A DNA stretch of 64,000 bases from assembly GCA_964059195.1 (NCBI GenBank), contig CAXKWD010000002.1, positions 51,238,923 through 51,302,922 of the forward strand, read 5' to 3'. Shown here one piece after another: positions 48,585 through 60,336 of the stretch (within the stretch, counting starts at the first letter, position 1; each line of letters opens with the position of its first letter). The DNA comes from Ectobius pallidus. Taxonomy: Eukaryota > Arthropoda > Insecta > Blattodea > Ectobiidae. Under the pieces are notes generated by a model that had not been told where the DNA came from, searched no databases, and saw only the letters and a list, made by a program, of their open reading frames with translations. Position numbers and translations under genes: made by a program.

Positions 48585-51078
48585 CTTTGGGTTACTCTGT
48601 AGTAAACTTTCCAACTAGAATCCAAAACAACTCTCAAACAATAATAGATAATATATTCATAGACATAGAAAAGCACCCTAACTTTAAAATATTACCAATA
48701 TTAAATGGATTATCGGACCATGATGCACAAATGTTAGTGCTAAACGATAGTAAGGTAAACGCAACTAAAAAACATACCCATATGACTAGAGTAATGAATG
48801 ATGCTTCAATTTTAAACTTCAAACAAGATCTGAAGAATGAAAACTGGGGATCTATATTTTCCTATGACAAAGTAGACTGTAAATTAAATGAATTCCTAAA
48901 TATTGTGTTGCGGCATTTTGAAACTAACTTTCCAAAAAAGAAAACTGCTAATTTACCTAATGTAAGGAATAAAACATGGTTAACCACTGGCATTAAAATA
49001 TCATGTAGAAACAAAAGAGAGCTATATTTAAAATGTAGAACCAGTAACAACCCAGCTCATAAAGAACACTATAAAATGTACTGCAATACACTGAAGAAAG
49101 TAATTAAAGAGGCAAAGAGTAGGCATTTCTCACAAATAATTAATAAATCAGACAATAAAATTAAAACTATATGGAATATAATTAAAAACGAAACAGGGAG
49201 ATCAAAGGGAAACAATGATTGCATGTCACTAACATACCAGAACAAAAAGCTAGATAATGTATCAGATATCACAAATGCTTTTAATAATCACTTTATAAAC
49301 ATTGCAGAGAAATGTATTCCTACAACTAATATTAGCATTAATGCAGCAGACCTACTTAAAACACCTATAGTCCAGAACCATACATTTCAAATCAAATTAA
49401 CTTCCTCTAGAGAAATTGAAAATATAATCAAGTCACTCAAAAGCAAAAACTCTTCTGGATGGGATGAGATAAGTAATAAGTTGTTAAAAAGCTGCTCATC
49501 TGAAATTAGTAAACCTCTTAGTCATATTTGTAATTGTTCGTTAAAAAGTGGAATATTTCCAATAAGACTAAAGCATGCTATTGTTAAGCCCCTCTTTAAG
49601 AAAGGTGACAAAAATGTTCCATCAAATTATAGACCTATATCACTCCTAACCTCATTTTCAAAAGTTTTTGAAAAAGTTATGTACAACCGCTTAATACACT
49701 ATCTTAATTTGAATAACATTCTTACACCATCTCAGTTTGGATTTAGAAGTGGCATGTCCACTGATAATGCTACATTTCAACTCACTACAGAAATATTGGA
49801 AGAGTTAGATAAAAAGAAACATGCCCTAGGAATTTTTTGTGACCTAGCTAAGGCGTTTGACTGTATAAATCATGAAATTCTACTTCAAAAACTGAGACAC
49901 TATAGGTTGGATAATATAACACTAAAGTGGTTCAAATCATACCTGTCTGATAGAACTCAAAAGGTAATAATAAATGGAAATGAATCAAAATTAGGGACTG
50001 TTAAAAATGGAGTACCTCAGGGATCGATACTGGGACCTTTGCTCTTTTTAATTTTCATCAATGACTTACCAGATAACTTAAGTGACGAATCAAAGGCATT
50101 GCTTTTTGCAGATGATACTAGTGTACTCGTAACAGGAAAGTCACAAGAAGATTTAGCAAGACTAGCTACAAAGACTTTTCACGAATTAAATACTTGGTTT
50201 CAAGCTAATAAAATGTCACTTAATATTGATAAGACCCACTTTATTCAATTTAGAACAAAAAATAGATATATCTCAAACATTGTAATCAATTATCAAACAC
50301 AAATCATAGAGGAAATTAGCAACATAAAATTCTTAGGACTACAAATTGACCAAAATCTTGACTGGAAGAAACACATTGTAATGATAAGTTCTAAGCTAAG
50401 TTCAGCATGTTTTGCGCTACGAACTTTGAATGATATATTACAACAGGACGCATTACTCACGGTATATTTTGCATATTTTCACTCTGTTATGAGGTACGGA
50501 ATCATTTTTTGGGGTAACTCGGCACATAGGGAAAAAATATTTAGATTACAGAAGCGAGCAATAAGAATAATATGTGGAAAGAAAAAACGAGAATCTTGTA
50601 AACCGCTGTTTGAAAAATTAAAAGTCCTCACTCTCACCGGAGAGTATATATACTCTGTTATGTGTTACATGGTAGATAATATTGATAAATTTCAAAGTAA
50701 TCACAGTATACACGGGCGTACTACTAGAAACATGAATGATTTACATAGACCAGCTAACTCATTAAAACTTTTTCAGAAAGGTGCTTATTATTCCGCAATA
50801 CAAATATACAATAACCTTCCAAAAGAGATTAAATCACTATGTATTAAAAGCAAATGCAAATCTTTCAAAAGAGCTCTGAAGCAATATTTAGTAACTCACA
50901 CCTTCTACAATATGGATGATTTCTTTTCAGCTTGAGTAAGTGTGACATAACAATTCTTGTATCATTTTTTTTTTTTTTTTATAACATGCATGTATGTTTT
51001 TATCTGACGTGTTCTATATCCTTGAGCCCTGCTCAACACAGGATCTACAGAACGAGACATCTACATCTACATCTACAT
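48585..51078 (+). mobile_element. 5'-truncated LINE with intact RT frame
   Basis: The body starts inside the endonuclease C-terminus and runs through a full RT frame, a short 3' UTR with a T-run (50966-50982) and a terminal CATCTA microsatellite (51058-51078). Hexamer tails instead of poly(A) are usual in CR1/L2-type LINEs. No TSD was seen, also consistent with that group. Confidence 0.85.
48587..50935 (+). CDS. LINE endonuclease (C-terminal tip) and reverse transcriptase
   Basis: An uninterrupted 782-codon frame. It reverse-transcribes LINE RNA at a nicked target. Residues 43-46 SDHD match the conserved SDH of APE-type endonucleases; the rest of that domain is lost by 5' truncation. The frame opens after a stop at 48581, so the first codon (TTG) is not a true start. 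RT blocks in order: RPISLLTSFSKVFEKVMYNR; SQFGFRSGMSTDNA; catalytic Asp in DLAKAFD (419-425); VPQGSILGPLLF (from 476); FADD catalytic pair (507-510); then KFLGLQID and a thumb/tail with YFAYFHSVMRYGIIFWGN. All RT catalytic residues are present. There is no RNase H. Clade not resolved (CR1/L2/Jockey-like). The intact frame implies recent insertion, but the copy lacks a promoter and most of the endonuclease. Confidence 0.93.
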   Translation: MGYSVVNFPTRIQNNSQTIIDNIFIDIEKHPNFKILPILNGLSDHDAQMLVLNDSKVNATKKHTHMTRVMNDASILNFKQDLKNENWGSIFSYDKVDCKLNEFLNIVLRHFETNFPKKKTANLPNVRNKTWLTTGIKISCRNKRELYLKCRTSNNPAHKEHYKMYCNTLKKVIKEAKSRHFSQIINKSDNKIKTIWNIIKNETGRSKGNNDCMSLTYQNKKLDNVSDITNAFNNHFINIAEKCIPTTNISINAADLLKTPIVQNHTFQIKLTSSREIENIIKSLKSKNSSGWDEISNKLLKSCSSEISKPLSHICNCSLKSGIFPIRLKHAIVKPLFKKGDKNVPSNYRPISLLTSFSKVFEKVMYNRLIHYLNLNNILTPSQFGFRSGMSTDNATFQLTTEILEELDKKKHALGIFCDLAKAFDCINHEILLQKLRHYRLDNITLKWFKSYLSDRTQKVIINGNESKLGTVKNGVPQGSILGPLLFLIFINDLPDNLSDESKALLFADDTSVLVTGKSQEDLARLATKTFHELNTWFQANKMSLNIDKTHFIQFRTKNRYISNIVINYQTQIIEEISNIKFLGLQIDQNLDWKKHIVMISSKLSSACFALRTLNDILQQDALLTVYFAYFHSVMRYGIIFWGNSAHREKIFRLQKRAIRIICGKKKRESCKPLFEKLKVLTLTGEYIYSVMCYMVDNIDKFQSNHSIHGRTTRNMNDLHRPANSLKLFQKGAYYSAIQIYNNLPKEIKSLCIKSKCKSFKRALKQYLVTHTFYNMDDFFSA

Positions 51079-52190
51079 TGCTGTTTAGAAGCAATATCGG
51101 TACTAATTTTCTACAAAACTATGCAATCTTGAACCTTATTCCACGAGACAAATGGGCATGTCGGCTGCTCACTTGAGTTAACTTCTGCTCATGAGGGAGG
51201 ATACTATCCTACTTGACGCAACAAAAAGACTTCAGAATAATCATTGGATTAGGTTAGTGAATACGAAGTTAATTAGTCACAACCTACCAGCCTCTGGAAC
51301 AAATTCAAATCCAGTGGTTCATTTACACATTAGAAATAAAAGCAGTGATTAGTCAAAACTTACAAAATTATTTTAAATTAGTTTACACATAATGGAGCAC
51401 AACTCAAATTAGCATACTGGAGCAAATCGACTATTTTGAAACAAAATCAAGTTAGAATTATCTATTTTCCTGTATAACGAAACTTAATATTCTGTAAAAG
51501 AATACTTTTTGCTTTCAGATATGAAAATTGTGTACTCTGTACTTGCTTAGTTAGGTTTACATAATAACTACCAATTTCTCATTTTTATCTGTCATAATAC
51601 TAATTTAGACTATGAAGTATTTATAAGATTAATAGCCAAATAATTTGACCTATCCCATATCTAGTAGGCTATTGATAAGATGGATTAATAAAAAAATACA
51701 ATACAATCGTCTGGACAAAAACAATTATGACAAAAGGCAAAAACACAAAGAATAAACAAGAATTTGTTAGTTTATTCATGTGACATGATAGGCCTAGGTT
51801 TTTTTTTCTTTAAACGGTCAGCATTCTTTCCTTTTTACCAAAATGTTTAGGCAAGAACTTAACATTTTACTATTCGCTAGTACTTCCAGATTGGACGGAA
51901 TTGAAAGATATTAAAAATATAAGTGTGTTGTCTTATAATATACAGGCTAAATACGAAATGGAGAAAAGCTGCGAAATACATCAAAAACCTCAACGCAGAG
52001 AAACATTTTGAATGTACCGAAGTGCTGAATGTTTCAACATGAAACATGTGCATATACACAGTGCTTTAATGGGGGGGGGGGGAATTTTGGGTGGAACTTA
52101 CCGCTACCTTTACTACGGTAGCGTCCATAAAAAAAAAAAAAGGGATATTACAGCGAATGAACATTGGGAATTTCTACATAAAATATGTAA
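51079..52190. other. Unassigned DNA
   Basis: No feature was recognised. A G-run of 12 at 52071-52082 and an A-run near 52130-52141 lie at its right side. Confidence 0.4.
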
Positions 52191-52313
52191 CTAACACTTT
52201 GATCATAAATTAAATGTAAAATTTAATTTTTAGAGAAACTTACAACCTAACTTAAAAACTAACACTTGGATCGTAAATTAAATGTAAAATTTATTTTTTA
52301 GAGAAACTCAAAA
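52191..52313. repeat. Two-unit tandem repeat, period 68 bp
   Basis: 'ctaacacttTGatc' at 52191 recurs at 52259. The units differ at only a few bases ('aaattaaatgtaaaattta', 'tagagaaact'). Confidence 0.9.
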
Positions 52314-53229
52314 CCTGTAGCCTACACATTGTGTTCAATAAATAATTTATTATTAAAACCTCATAATATACTTGGGGACGCTGTCCCCAACTATAGCACT
52401 GCATACAGCATACGTCTACAATTTAAAGGGATTCTTAATAAATGCATTCCCCCCTAAATAAAATTTCTCAACCACTGCGTTGAAGGGGGCGAGCGGGCGA
52501 AATAAAGAGCATGTGACGGTGTCGGTAACTTCAATATAGGCTACGATATTCATAATATTATCAACAATGCTGTTGCAAAATTACAGTGATATTGTTGCTC
52601 GCAATTCTTAATCCCGAACACCTGCACTCTCGTCACACTGTTGCCACTTATAATCTTGTATATAACATTAACTCATTACAGGGATGTAACTGTAAGCCTA
52701 AAAAAATGAGTACGGCATGTACTTACTTCACGTTCTTGAAATAATGTACCCTGAAATACGGGATCCCACGTTGTTTCTAAATCAGTGATGTCATTCTGTA
52801 CAGTTCAACTCTGTGTGCAATACGGATTACTCATCAGTTCATCCCATACCCCGTCAAACAAGTAACATGACTCAATGTTTATTACGAAGCACAAGCGCAA
52901 TCCCTACATAAATGCCTACCTAAATAGGAAGATTCCAAAATAACCCCTCTTCCTAGCAGCCACGTGAGATCGTCTATTTCATGAACGGATAGTAAGAGAA
53001 GTAAATAATTCAAGAATAAGTTACACGACATGCATTATGATTAAAAATACATAGTAATCCACATTTAAGCCCTTACCTGTTGCAATACTGGCATTTAAAA
53101 GTAAGTTCATAAACCTGTAAGTTTTCTAAAATTATTCACTGTTTAAACGATTACAAATAATACATCCAGCCTGTATGTCAGTAATACAGGAATTAATAAT
53201 ATAAAGGACGAATCTTCCCTTTAAAAAAG
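52314..53229. other. Unassigned; possible first intron
   Basis: A short GGGGACGCTGTCCCC hairpin lies at about 52375. If the promoter call at 53230-53470 is correct, this is the start of intron 1 on the minus strand. Confidence 0.3.
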
Positions 53230-53470
53230 CCACTACGATTCCACGGAGGGCTTATTTTGTTTTAAAATATCCGCGCACAACTTCTGGCCGCCCCATTCAA
53301 CACGCCTTCCCACTGCGACTCAAAAGACGACTGATACACTCCGATTCCTTCAGTTTCTTCCGCACACTATACTCCCCGCTTGAAGTGTGACGTCATTGGC
53401 CTTGTGTTCGCTTATTGGGTAACCAGAACTGAGGAGGAGGAGGATCACAATCTTGGTCCACAAACAGTGG
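53230..53470 (-). promoter_or_regulatory. Candidate RNA polymerase II promoter, minus strand
   Basis: A GC-richer island in an AT-rich landscape. Read on the minus strand it has ACCCAAT, then GGCCAATGACGTCAC (a CCAAT box joined to a full CRE palindrome TGACGTCA). About 60 bp further is an arthropod initiator-like TATCAGTC, then a GC-rich leader. No TATA box was seen. It could drive the gene whose coding exons are at 20.0 and 10.5 kb, in the same orientation, giving a first intron of about 33 kb. An unrelated gene or a chance cluster is possible. Confidence 0.4.
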
Positions 53471-54499
53471 CTCGTGATTATTATTTTCTAGTGGTGGGAG
53501 AGATGAAAAATCCTATACATTTTGAATATCGATAAAATAGATTGCCAAACGAACATATCTCACATAAATACAATATCGATATACATTGTAGATACAAATA
53601 TTTATCTTGTGTGTAGACGAAGAATGGAATGCGAATTTGCATTCCTTATGTAGGGCCTAAACACAAACATACAATATTTTTTAAAATGTAGTGTACTGGA
53701 GCCAAATTCAGTTTATTATTGCACAAAAGTGAAATACTTACGAATAGAATAAGGCACGGAATTTTACAAAATATGGCTGGAAATAACCAAGATAAACTAA
53801 TTTTACTTCAGCAATTTCTCAGTATTTTCTCCGTCTGTACCAAATAGGTACTTCAAGCAGAGAATCTATTGTGATCGAAGCTGAAATGTTCGATGCCACG
53901 TTTTGAGGTTCCCGAATAAAAATATATATACCCATTTAGAATATATCTGAACATCATAGCTAAAACCGAAAATCTATTTTAAAAAAATGAAATTTTGTAC
54001 TGAAGTATTGTTCGGGGATGTGACATGAAGCATATAGACGAAGTTGTTAAAATGATGTACACAGATTAGGACATATGAAAAGCTAATGCTTTTGATTTTT
54101 TTTTATTCACATAACTTATCTGAAGATCAATTACAAGCTACTCATCACATCCCAAAACTTACGTTTTAAGACTTGGCTCGCGAAAAGCATGGTTCTGTAA
54201 GAGGCTTAGACAACTGAATATGCACTGCCGCATTATGGCCGTTTATTTTATATCTCAATATGGAGGCTAAAAAGTCATGTGAGTCTCATATCGTATGTTT
54301 TTTATACTAAAATGTTAACGATGAACAGAATTAATCAATTTAAGGTTAAGAAAATCACATTATTTTACAGTGAATTTAGATTAAGGGGGTCAGGGATCTT
54401 TCAGAATTGTAATCTGTTACATCGAGGAGAAATGAAGTTGTCCAATATACGGTTGTTAAAAATTACATAAGTACACTAAACACATTGAAAAAATGTGTT
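53471..54499. other. Unassigned DNA
   Basis: No feature was recognised. Confidence 0.4.
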
Positions 54500-54790
54500 A
54501 CTTCAATTTATTTTTACTTAAATTGCCATGACTCTGAACCACAAAACTATACGAATACTTTTTGCTTAATTTTAGAATTATCACTGTCATCTCCAACTCA
54601 ACAAGAACGATTTTCAAATAATTAATCAACCTTTAGAATACTTCACTTTCGGCGTCTTGATGGAGCAAACACTGTGAATAATATGCAATTGTAAGCTTCT
54701 AAAGAAACCGGGGATTCCTGCCACTAACGAAAATGGGGTACAAAATTACAAAATGCAATGCTATATTTTATCTTACAAATCTAAATTGAT
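54500..54790. mobile_element. Internal fragment of the 37842-38621 hAT family
   Basis: It shares, in order, 'gactctgaaccaca', 'ttttagaatt', 'ggcgtcttg' and 'aagaaaccgggga' with 62036-62300, and the inverse of 38150-38450. It lacks both ends, so it is an old truncated copy. Confidence 0.65.
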
Positions 54791-55705
54791 TTGAATTGAA
54801 GCTGTAAGAAAATTCTAAAATATATTTTAAAGACTGTATTAAAGACTTTTTTCCTAAAAATATGTTAATACACGAATTAATCTTTAAGGTACCCTTAACG
54901 CACTAACTTATTACTGAGACTCTTTCTCAAAACAAATCTTTCCGGTAATTGTTTCGTTATTTATTTATTTTAGAAATGACATAGTTGACTGCAACTCATA
55001 CACTAAGATCACTTAATATCACTTAAAGGTTAAGTTAAAAGATGTCTATTCTTGGCAAAACATCTATCGATCTAATCTATTGCATGGCCAAGATCATGAT
55101 TTCTATTTTTATTATTGCTTACTGTCTAGCAAAAATCAAATTTTTATACAAGCAACATTCCAAGTACATTTGCACAACCTAAGTTTCATGTCTGGATAGA
55201 AGTTTCCTTAGACATGGTAGGTCTACATCCAAGGGCACTGTAAACTGTTTTCTGCCTAAGGGAACGCTAGAGTTCTGTTGGAACGCTGCCTAAATAACCG
55301 ATACAAAGGAATGTTAATTCTGAAATGTTTTGTAATAAATTAAATACACTCCCTATAGTATCTCATTTATCGTCTTAACCCTAACATATTTACGGTTTTT
55401 ACGAGTAGTATATTGGGATTCTGATAGAGCATACAAATTTAAATAACAATTTCTTCCTTCTATATGTGTAGAAAATAAATGCATGACATATTTAGTTTTA
55501 TAAAATAGAGTAGGTCTAGATCGACTTTTAAGTAGGGGGTAATATAAGATAAACAATTACCTTGATAGTGTGTAGGGGGAAGAAAAAAACCTTTACCCAT
55601 GTAATGGCATTTGGGTAAGCACTAAGCAGTATTCAGGCATGTAGCCTATTGTAGACGGAGGTAGCGCTGACTCATGTATTGTAGCCTATATGGGTATGGA
55701 ATGTA
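54791..55705. other. Unassigned DNA
   Basis: No feature was recognised. Confidence 0.4.
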
Positions 55706-55957
55706 CAGGTAGGGGGAAAAAAAGCGGACCGACTCTTGTAGCAGATTTCAGAGCCTTGTGATACGTGAATAAATGTAAGAGATGTAACGGAAACGTTTGT
55801 TTTCACAAGCAATGCAAATTACGTGAAATTATTTCTCAATTCAAGCAATGTTCATTTCAATACATTCCCTCCTATCCTGTGAATGCCGCTAGGCATGCGC
55901 AGTGGCTCATATCGGCAACTTAGATATTTTAGTCGGCCCGCTTTTTTCCCCTACCTG
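55706..55957. mobile_element. MITE, CAGGTAGGGGGAAAAAA ends, TA target
   Basis: Inverted ends of about 32 bp (CAGGTAGGGGGAAAAAAAGC and the inverse of CAGGTAGGGGAAAAAAGCGG) are bounded by TA (55704-55705, 55958-55959). 252 bp and non-coding. CAG...CTG ends with TA suggest a pogo/Tc1-type transposase in trans. Confidence 0.88.
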
Positions 55958-56144
55958 TACAATGCCTATTTTAGATTAGTTTTATTCCATGTTTGTAGTT
56001 TGCTTATAATCTGATAGCATTCCGCTACTTTTTATTTTATTAAGATTAACCTGAGTTACAGTTTCGGCATGACGTATTTACACGTTCAAACATATTTTAA
56101 TGTTTTGGCATTATAGGATCAATTTTTTATAAAGTATTCGTTAA

Positions 56145-56774
56145 TCTTATATTAATAAAAGGAAGTGTCTGTCTGTCTGTCCGCGATGCCCAGCGAAATC
56201 TACTCAACGCAGAGATCTGAAATTTTAAACATACGTGGACTGAAGGGTCGGAAAATGCACCTCGAAGCCGGAATTTTAATTTTCGCTTTCGTTCGTGAGT
56301 TACGAGTGAAAAACGGGCTGAAAATATGAATTTTTTTTTCGTTTTCGAAGCATCAGTTTTCAGTAATACATTTCAATGTCAAATCAATTACAGTTGGCTC
56401 TGAGTATTTTTGTCAAACCTTAGAAATAAAAGCATCGCGATCGCTTGATTTTGTAAGTCCATCCTGGACGATTCATTTCTTTAGAGTGTCAAGGCCCGCA
56501 AACATATGAAATTTTCAACCTAACGGAAGAGGGATAATCAATTTAGGCCTAAATATGGTAAAACATTGTTCGATTTGAACGAAACTTACTGTAGGCCTAC
56601 AAGGTCTTTCTGGGCCAAGGAACTCTAATCTGAGGTCGCTTTAACAGTCGACGCTATCTAATCGAGGTATGTAATTCACGTGATTTAGGTGTTAATAAAT
56701 ATAATGGTTTAACTACTATGCTTTTAATTTTTGAAATAATAATTCTCTTGGGCGAAGCCACGGGCACATGCTAG
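56145..56774 (+). mobile_element. Helitron-like non-autonomous element
   Basis: Starts TCTTATATTAATAAAAGGAA, continues with a (TGTC)n word and 'ccgcgatgcccagcgaaatc', and ends GGGCGAAGCCACGGGCACAT then GCTAG. The flanks are A on the left and T on the right, the Helitron target. The GC-rich GCGAAGCC...GGGC segment just before CTAG is the kind of 3' end seen in arthropod Helitrons, though the hairpin is short. No Rep/helicase coding was found. Confidence 0.55.
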
Positions 56775-57292
56775 TATTAAATATCGTCAGTATTGTCACA
56801 TGGTTAGCAAGCTTGCCACGAAATTCAAGTCTTTTGGGTTCAAACCTGTGGTTTTCGAACGTAAAATCTGGCATAAAGGCTAAGTGCCTTCAGAGGGGAA
56901 ATAGAGATTTACAAATTACTTCACGTTAAAATTCCGAACCTTAAAACAGAGGGTCCCTGAGAAAAAATTCAGTTCGTTTCACGCTCTACCCCTGCACCTC
57001 CAAAGTCTGTGGTCTTTTCAAAAGTTATGGGCTGACCTCTCATCCTGAGGGAATGATGGAACTGTAAATTATCCCTGTTCAAAGACAATTCATTAGAAAC
57101 TTATAGGAAACTGTAAGTTGAAAGCACAGCGCTCATAAATATTCGTTTTCATTATATTCATTGGGCTAACGTTTTAATTGACCGAGCAAAGCAAGGTCCT
57201 GTTTTAACTCATCCGTTCGACATTTCGTCAGTTTGTAAGCTTGTGTATTATGCAGTTAGGACAAAACGTGATGTTTGATTTCCATCCAATTT
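56775..57292. other. Unassigned; contains an old repeat unit
   Basis: 57225-57292 ('gtgatgtttgatttccatcc') is similar to 57945-58020 ('gcgttgtttgatttgcttcc'), suggesting a duplicated unit of an old element into which the hAT MITE at 57301 inserted. Confidence 0.4.
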
Positions 57293-57300
57293 GTCATGGG

Positions 57301-57712
57301 TAGGCTTGCCAGATTTCTGAAATGTTCAACCGGGACACAAGAATGCCCCCCAGCGTCGCGGGTATTCAAGGGTACACACCCTTGGCGGGTTTTTAGAGTG
57401 TTTTAGAGGGTAGTTTATTCTCAATGCTATGACTAAATGGTTACTGATTAGGAACCTAAACCAGGGGTAATAATAAATGATATAAATTTAAAAATTGTAT
57501 TTCTAACATGTTAATATTTAAAAGTTACTTAAGTAAGAAGAAACACTTTAAATAAGGAATAAAAATTTGAACAATATTTACATGTACTTTTCGTTGGGTA
57601 GGACTTTTTTTTAGACTATTTTGGTCATCTAGAAAAACAAATTTAATTTTTACCGGAACGTGAAGTAAACCGGCCAGGGACACCAGGAAAACCGGGACGT
57701 CTGGCAAGCCTA
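57301..57712. mobile_element. hAT-type MITE, TAGGCTTGCCAGA ends
   Basis: The ends TAGGCTTGCCAGATTTCTGA and (inverse) TAGGCTTGCCAGACGTCCCG are flanked by a perfect 8-bp TSD GTCATGGG (57293-57300, 57713-57720). 412 bp, non-coding. A truncated relative is at 17696. Confidence 0.94.
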
Positions 57713-57720
57713 GTCATGGG

Positions 57721-58370
57721 TCATGAAATCGACAAAAACGACGTAAGTTATATGTGAGGATTATTATTTAAAAAAAAAAAAAAAAAATCAAAATGGTGGC
57801 AGACTGTTCAACTTCTTTCAACGATTCTAGCCAAACCGTTCAAGCTGTAATATTTGAAGACTATTTTCTCTCTAGTGTGTACAATTTTGTACAACTTCCA
57901 GTACATTTCTGACGTAACTTGAATGGTTTACAGGCATTTCGTGTGTTTCTAAATTTGTTTGTTACGCAATCACGACCAAAGGCGTTGTTTGATTTGCTTC
58001 CAATTTTGCATGAATGTATCTTGAAGCCACTAAAAACGTTATGTGAAAGGATTTTATTTTCTTATTTCGTTTCCAAATTAAGAGCATACGTCAGATTTTT
58101 TTTTTTTTTTTTTTTTTACATGAAGTCTGCTGTTCACCGAACTACCTAGTGTAGACTAACATGCAAAAATTACTGATTATATGTGTACAATAAGAAAATA
58201 CACATTGTATCATTTTAGTTATTTCCCTCCCGATAATTTTGTAAAATTGAATTGCCCCGTCTTGAAACAGACCCTTCAACTAATTATCACTCTGAATCAC
58301 CACCTTTAAACTCATTATATAAAATAATATTCATTCAGATTATGTTTTAACATCCCGTTCTAGATTTAAA
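57721..58370. other. Unassigned; homopolymers
   Basis: A-run of about 18 near 57770-57787 and a T-run of 20 or so near 58097-58117. It holds the second repeat unit noted at 57945-58020. Confidence 0.4.
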
Positions 58371-58706
58371 CTAGCTTCGCCGTCGGGGACTCTGCCCCCA
58401 AACCCCAAATGAGATTCTCGGGGGGGGGGGGGATTTTATGGAACTGACACTGAATCGGAGATAAAGAGTCCGTGCATTTCGCCTGGCGTAGATTATCACC
58501 ATTTAGCCACAATACACGTCCAAAAAAGCGTGGAAAGATTTGAAGGCTTTTTCCGGGTGAAAAATATATTTTTTTAAATTTTCCCGTCGGTTATAAGCTT
58601 AAACCTATAAGTGTGCCAAATTTCAAGTTTCTAGCTCATCTGGAAGTGGGTAAATATCGACATCAGTGAGTGAGTTAGCCATGCGGCTTTATACTGTACT
58701 ATAAGA
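58371..58706 (-). mobile_element. Helitron-like fragment, minus strand
   Basis: On the minus strand it begins TCTTATAGTACAGTATAAAG and ends CAGAGTCCCCGACGGCGAAG then CTAG followed by T. The 'ccaaatttcaagtttctagc' block is common in arthropod Helitron-like repeats. An 11-12 G homopolymer lies within. The 5' flank is C rather than the expected A, which lowers confidence. Confidence 0.45.
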
Positions 58707-60281
58707 GCTAACCACGATCATTCTCATAATTGGTATTCTTGAATATAGAACTCACCTTTTTTTACCGATAACACACGGAGCACTGTTCCTACGAAGTCAA
58801 GCTTAAAAATATCAATAGCGCGAAATCATTTCATGCAATAATTATTTTAAGCTTTATTCCGACATAGTTCCGAATCGGCCCTCGAACGTCATGACAATTA
58901 GCGAATGCACTATAGCCTACCTGAGCATGCGTAGCATAAAAAGTATTCCATCCAGAGCTGTGGGCACCTGGGCATGCTCAGAAAGATCATAGAATTCTGA
59001 ACTGTATTGAAACAAAGTTTACCAGAACTCTTACATTGGTTGCCAATCAGCTCTACTAACTAGAGCTGGGATTATCCGAATAAAAGTTAATTGGGTAACT
59101 GAATAAATAATTGCTCGAATGACCATTATCTTTTATCCAATTAACAGGATAGCAGTTAACAAGATAACTGGATAATGCTGTAATTAAAATATTTTTGGTA
59201 ATCCAAAGGGGGATAATGGGTGAAACATTCACCATTTTTGCTCAAAATTAAAATTGTTTTTGGTATTAAAAAATACTATGTACCTTAATGTATATGTTGG
59301 CTAAGCTTCAGTACCCTCAAGTGCTTTTAAGTCACCATAATTCTGCTATATTAAAAAGGCTACATTCGTTAAATGTTTAAACACTTGAAGATACTGAATT
59401 TACGAATGTATTTATACTTACATCTATATTACTGCAAAAACTTTTAATATATGTGCTTCGATTGTAATAACTTATAATAATTTATTGAATATACATATGT
59501 ACAAGTATAATAAGAACTTTTCAAAACAATAATGCCATAAACTAGCCAATGGACATAGTATTGTATGACATGTACTTAAATAAGTTCTATTAAATTATTA
59601 ACTTACCAATTATATTATTATTAATTGTAAAAGATTGTCCCCATATCCATTGTTGTTGGCTTCTTATTTATAGTTTTTGAGGGTATAAGACTAAACACTT
59701 CCTATACTTTTACTTCTTCCCTCAAAGAAAATTCAAGATGAAATTTATCAATACTAGTAATAAGTAACCTAATGTCACCGTAATGTGAGATTCTATACAC
59801 ACTGAACGCCTGAGTAAATTAGAGAACATAGTAGTACCTCCCAGTTACGTTACGGATAAGGTATAGTATGTGTGTTCCAGTTTCCGATTTCAAAATATTA
59901 ATTACTATTTCTACTGACAAGAACTCACCGTTACTTCAGTTGGCATAATATTACCCGCAGATCAGATGACGATGATACATCACAAGTACGGAACATCTGC
60001 ACATGTGACTGTCGTAATGAAATCAAACTTTGTGCAATATTGCATCATGAGCATACAATCATATTTGTATCATCTGTTTACATACTGAATCTACTGGAAC
60101 ATCCGTTATTTCTGTACTCCCTTTTATTGATCAGTTACTCCCATAATGACGAAAACATATTTCAGAGTTCCTAACTTTGTTAACGCAAGAAACAGGGAAT
60201 AGACTCACACTTCTGTTCTTCCTGCGATATGGGGAGAGGGGAAAACTGTCAAAATGAAGGGGAAAAATCTAAGTCTTTATA
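58707..60281. other. Unassigned DNA with a possible lone hAT end
   Basis: 'tagagctgggattatccgaat' at 59060 followed by repeated 'ggataa'/'attaac' words looks like one end of a hAT-type MITE, but no inverse partner was found. The rest is unassigned. Confidence 0.35.
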
Positions 60282-60336
60282 ATAATAATTAGGGTCTGGA
60301 TTTTTATATTTTTATAAACACTGTAATAGTTTTTAA

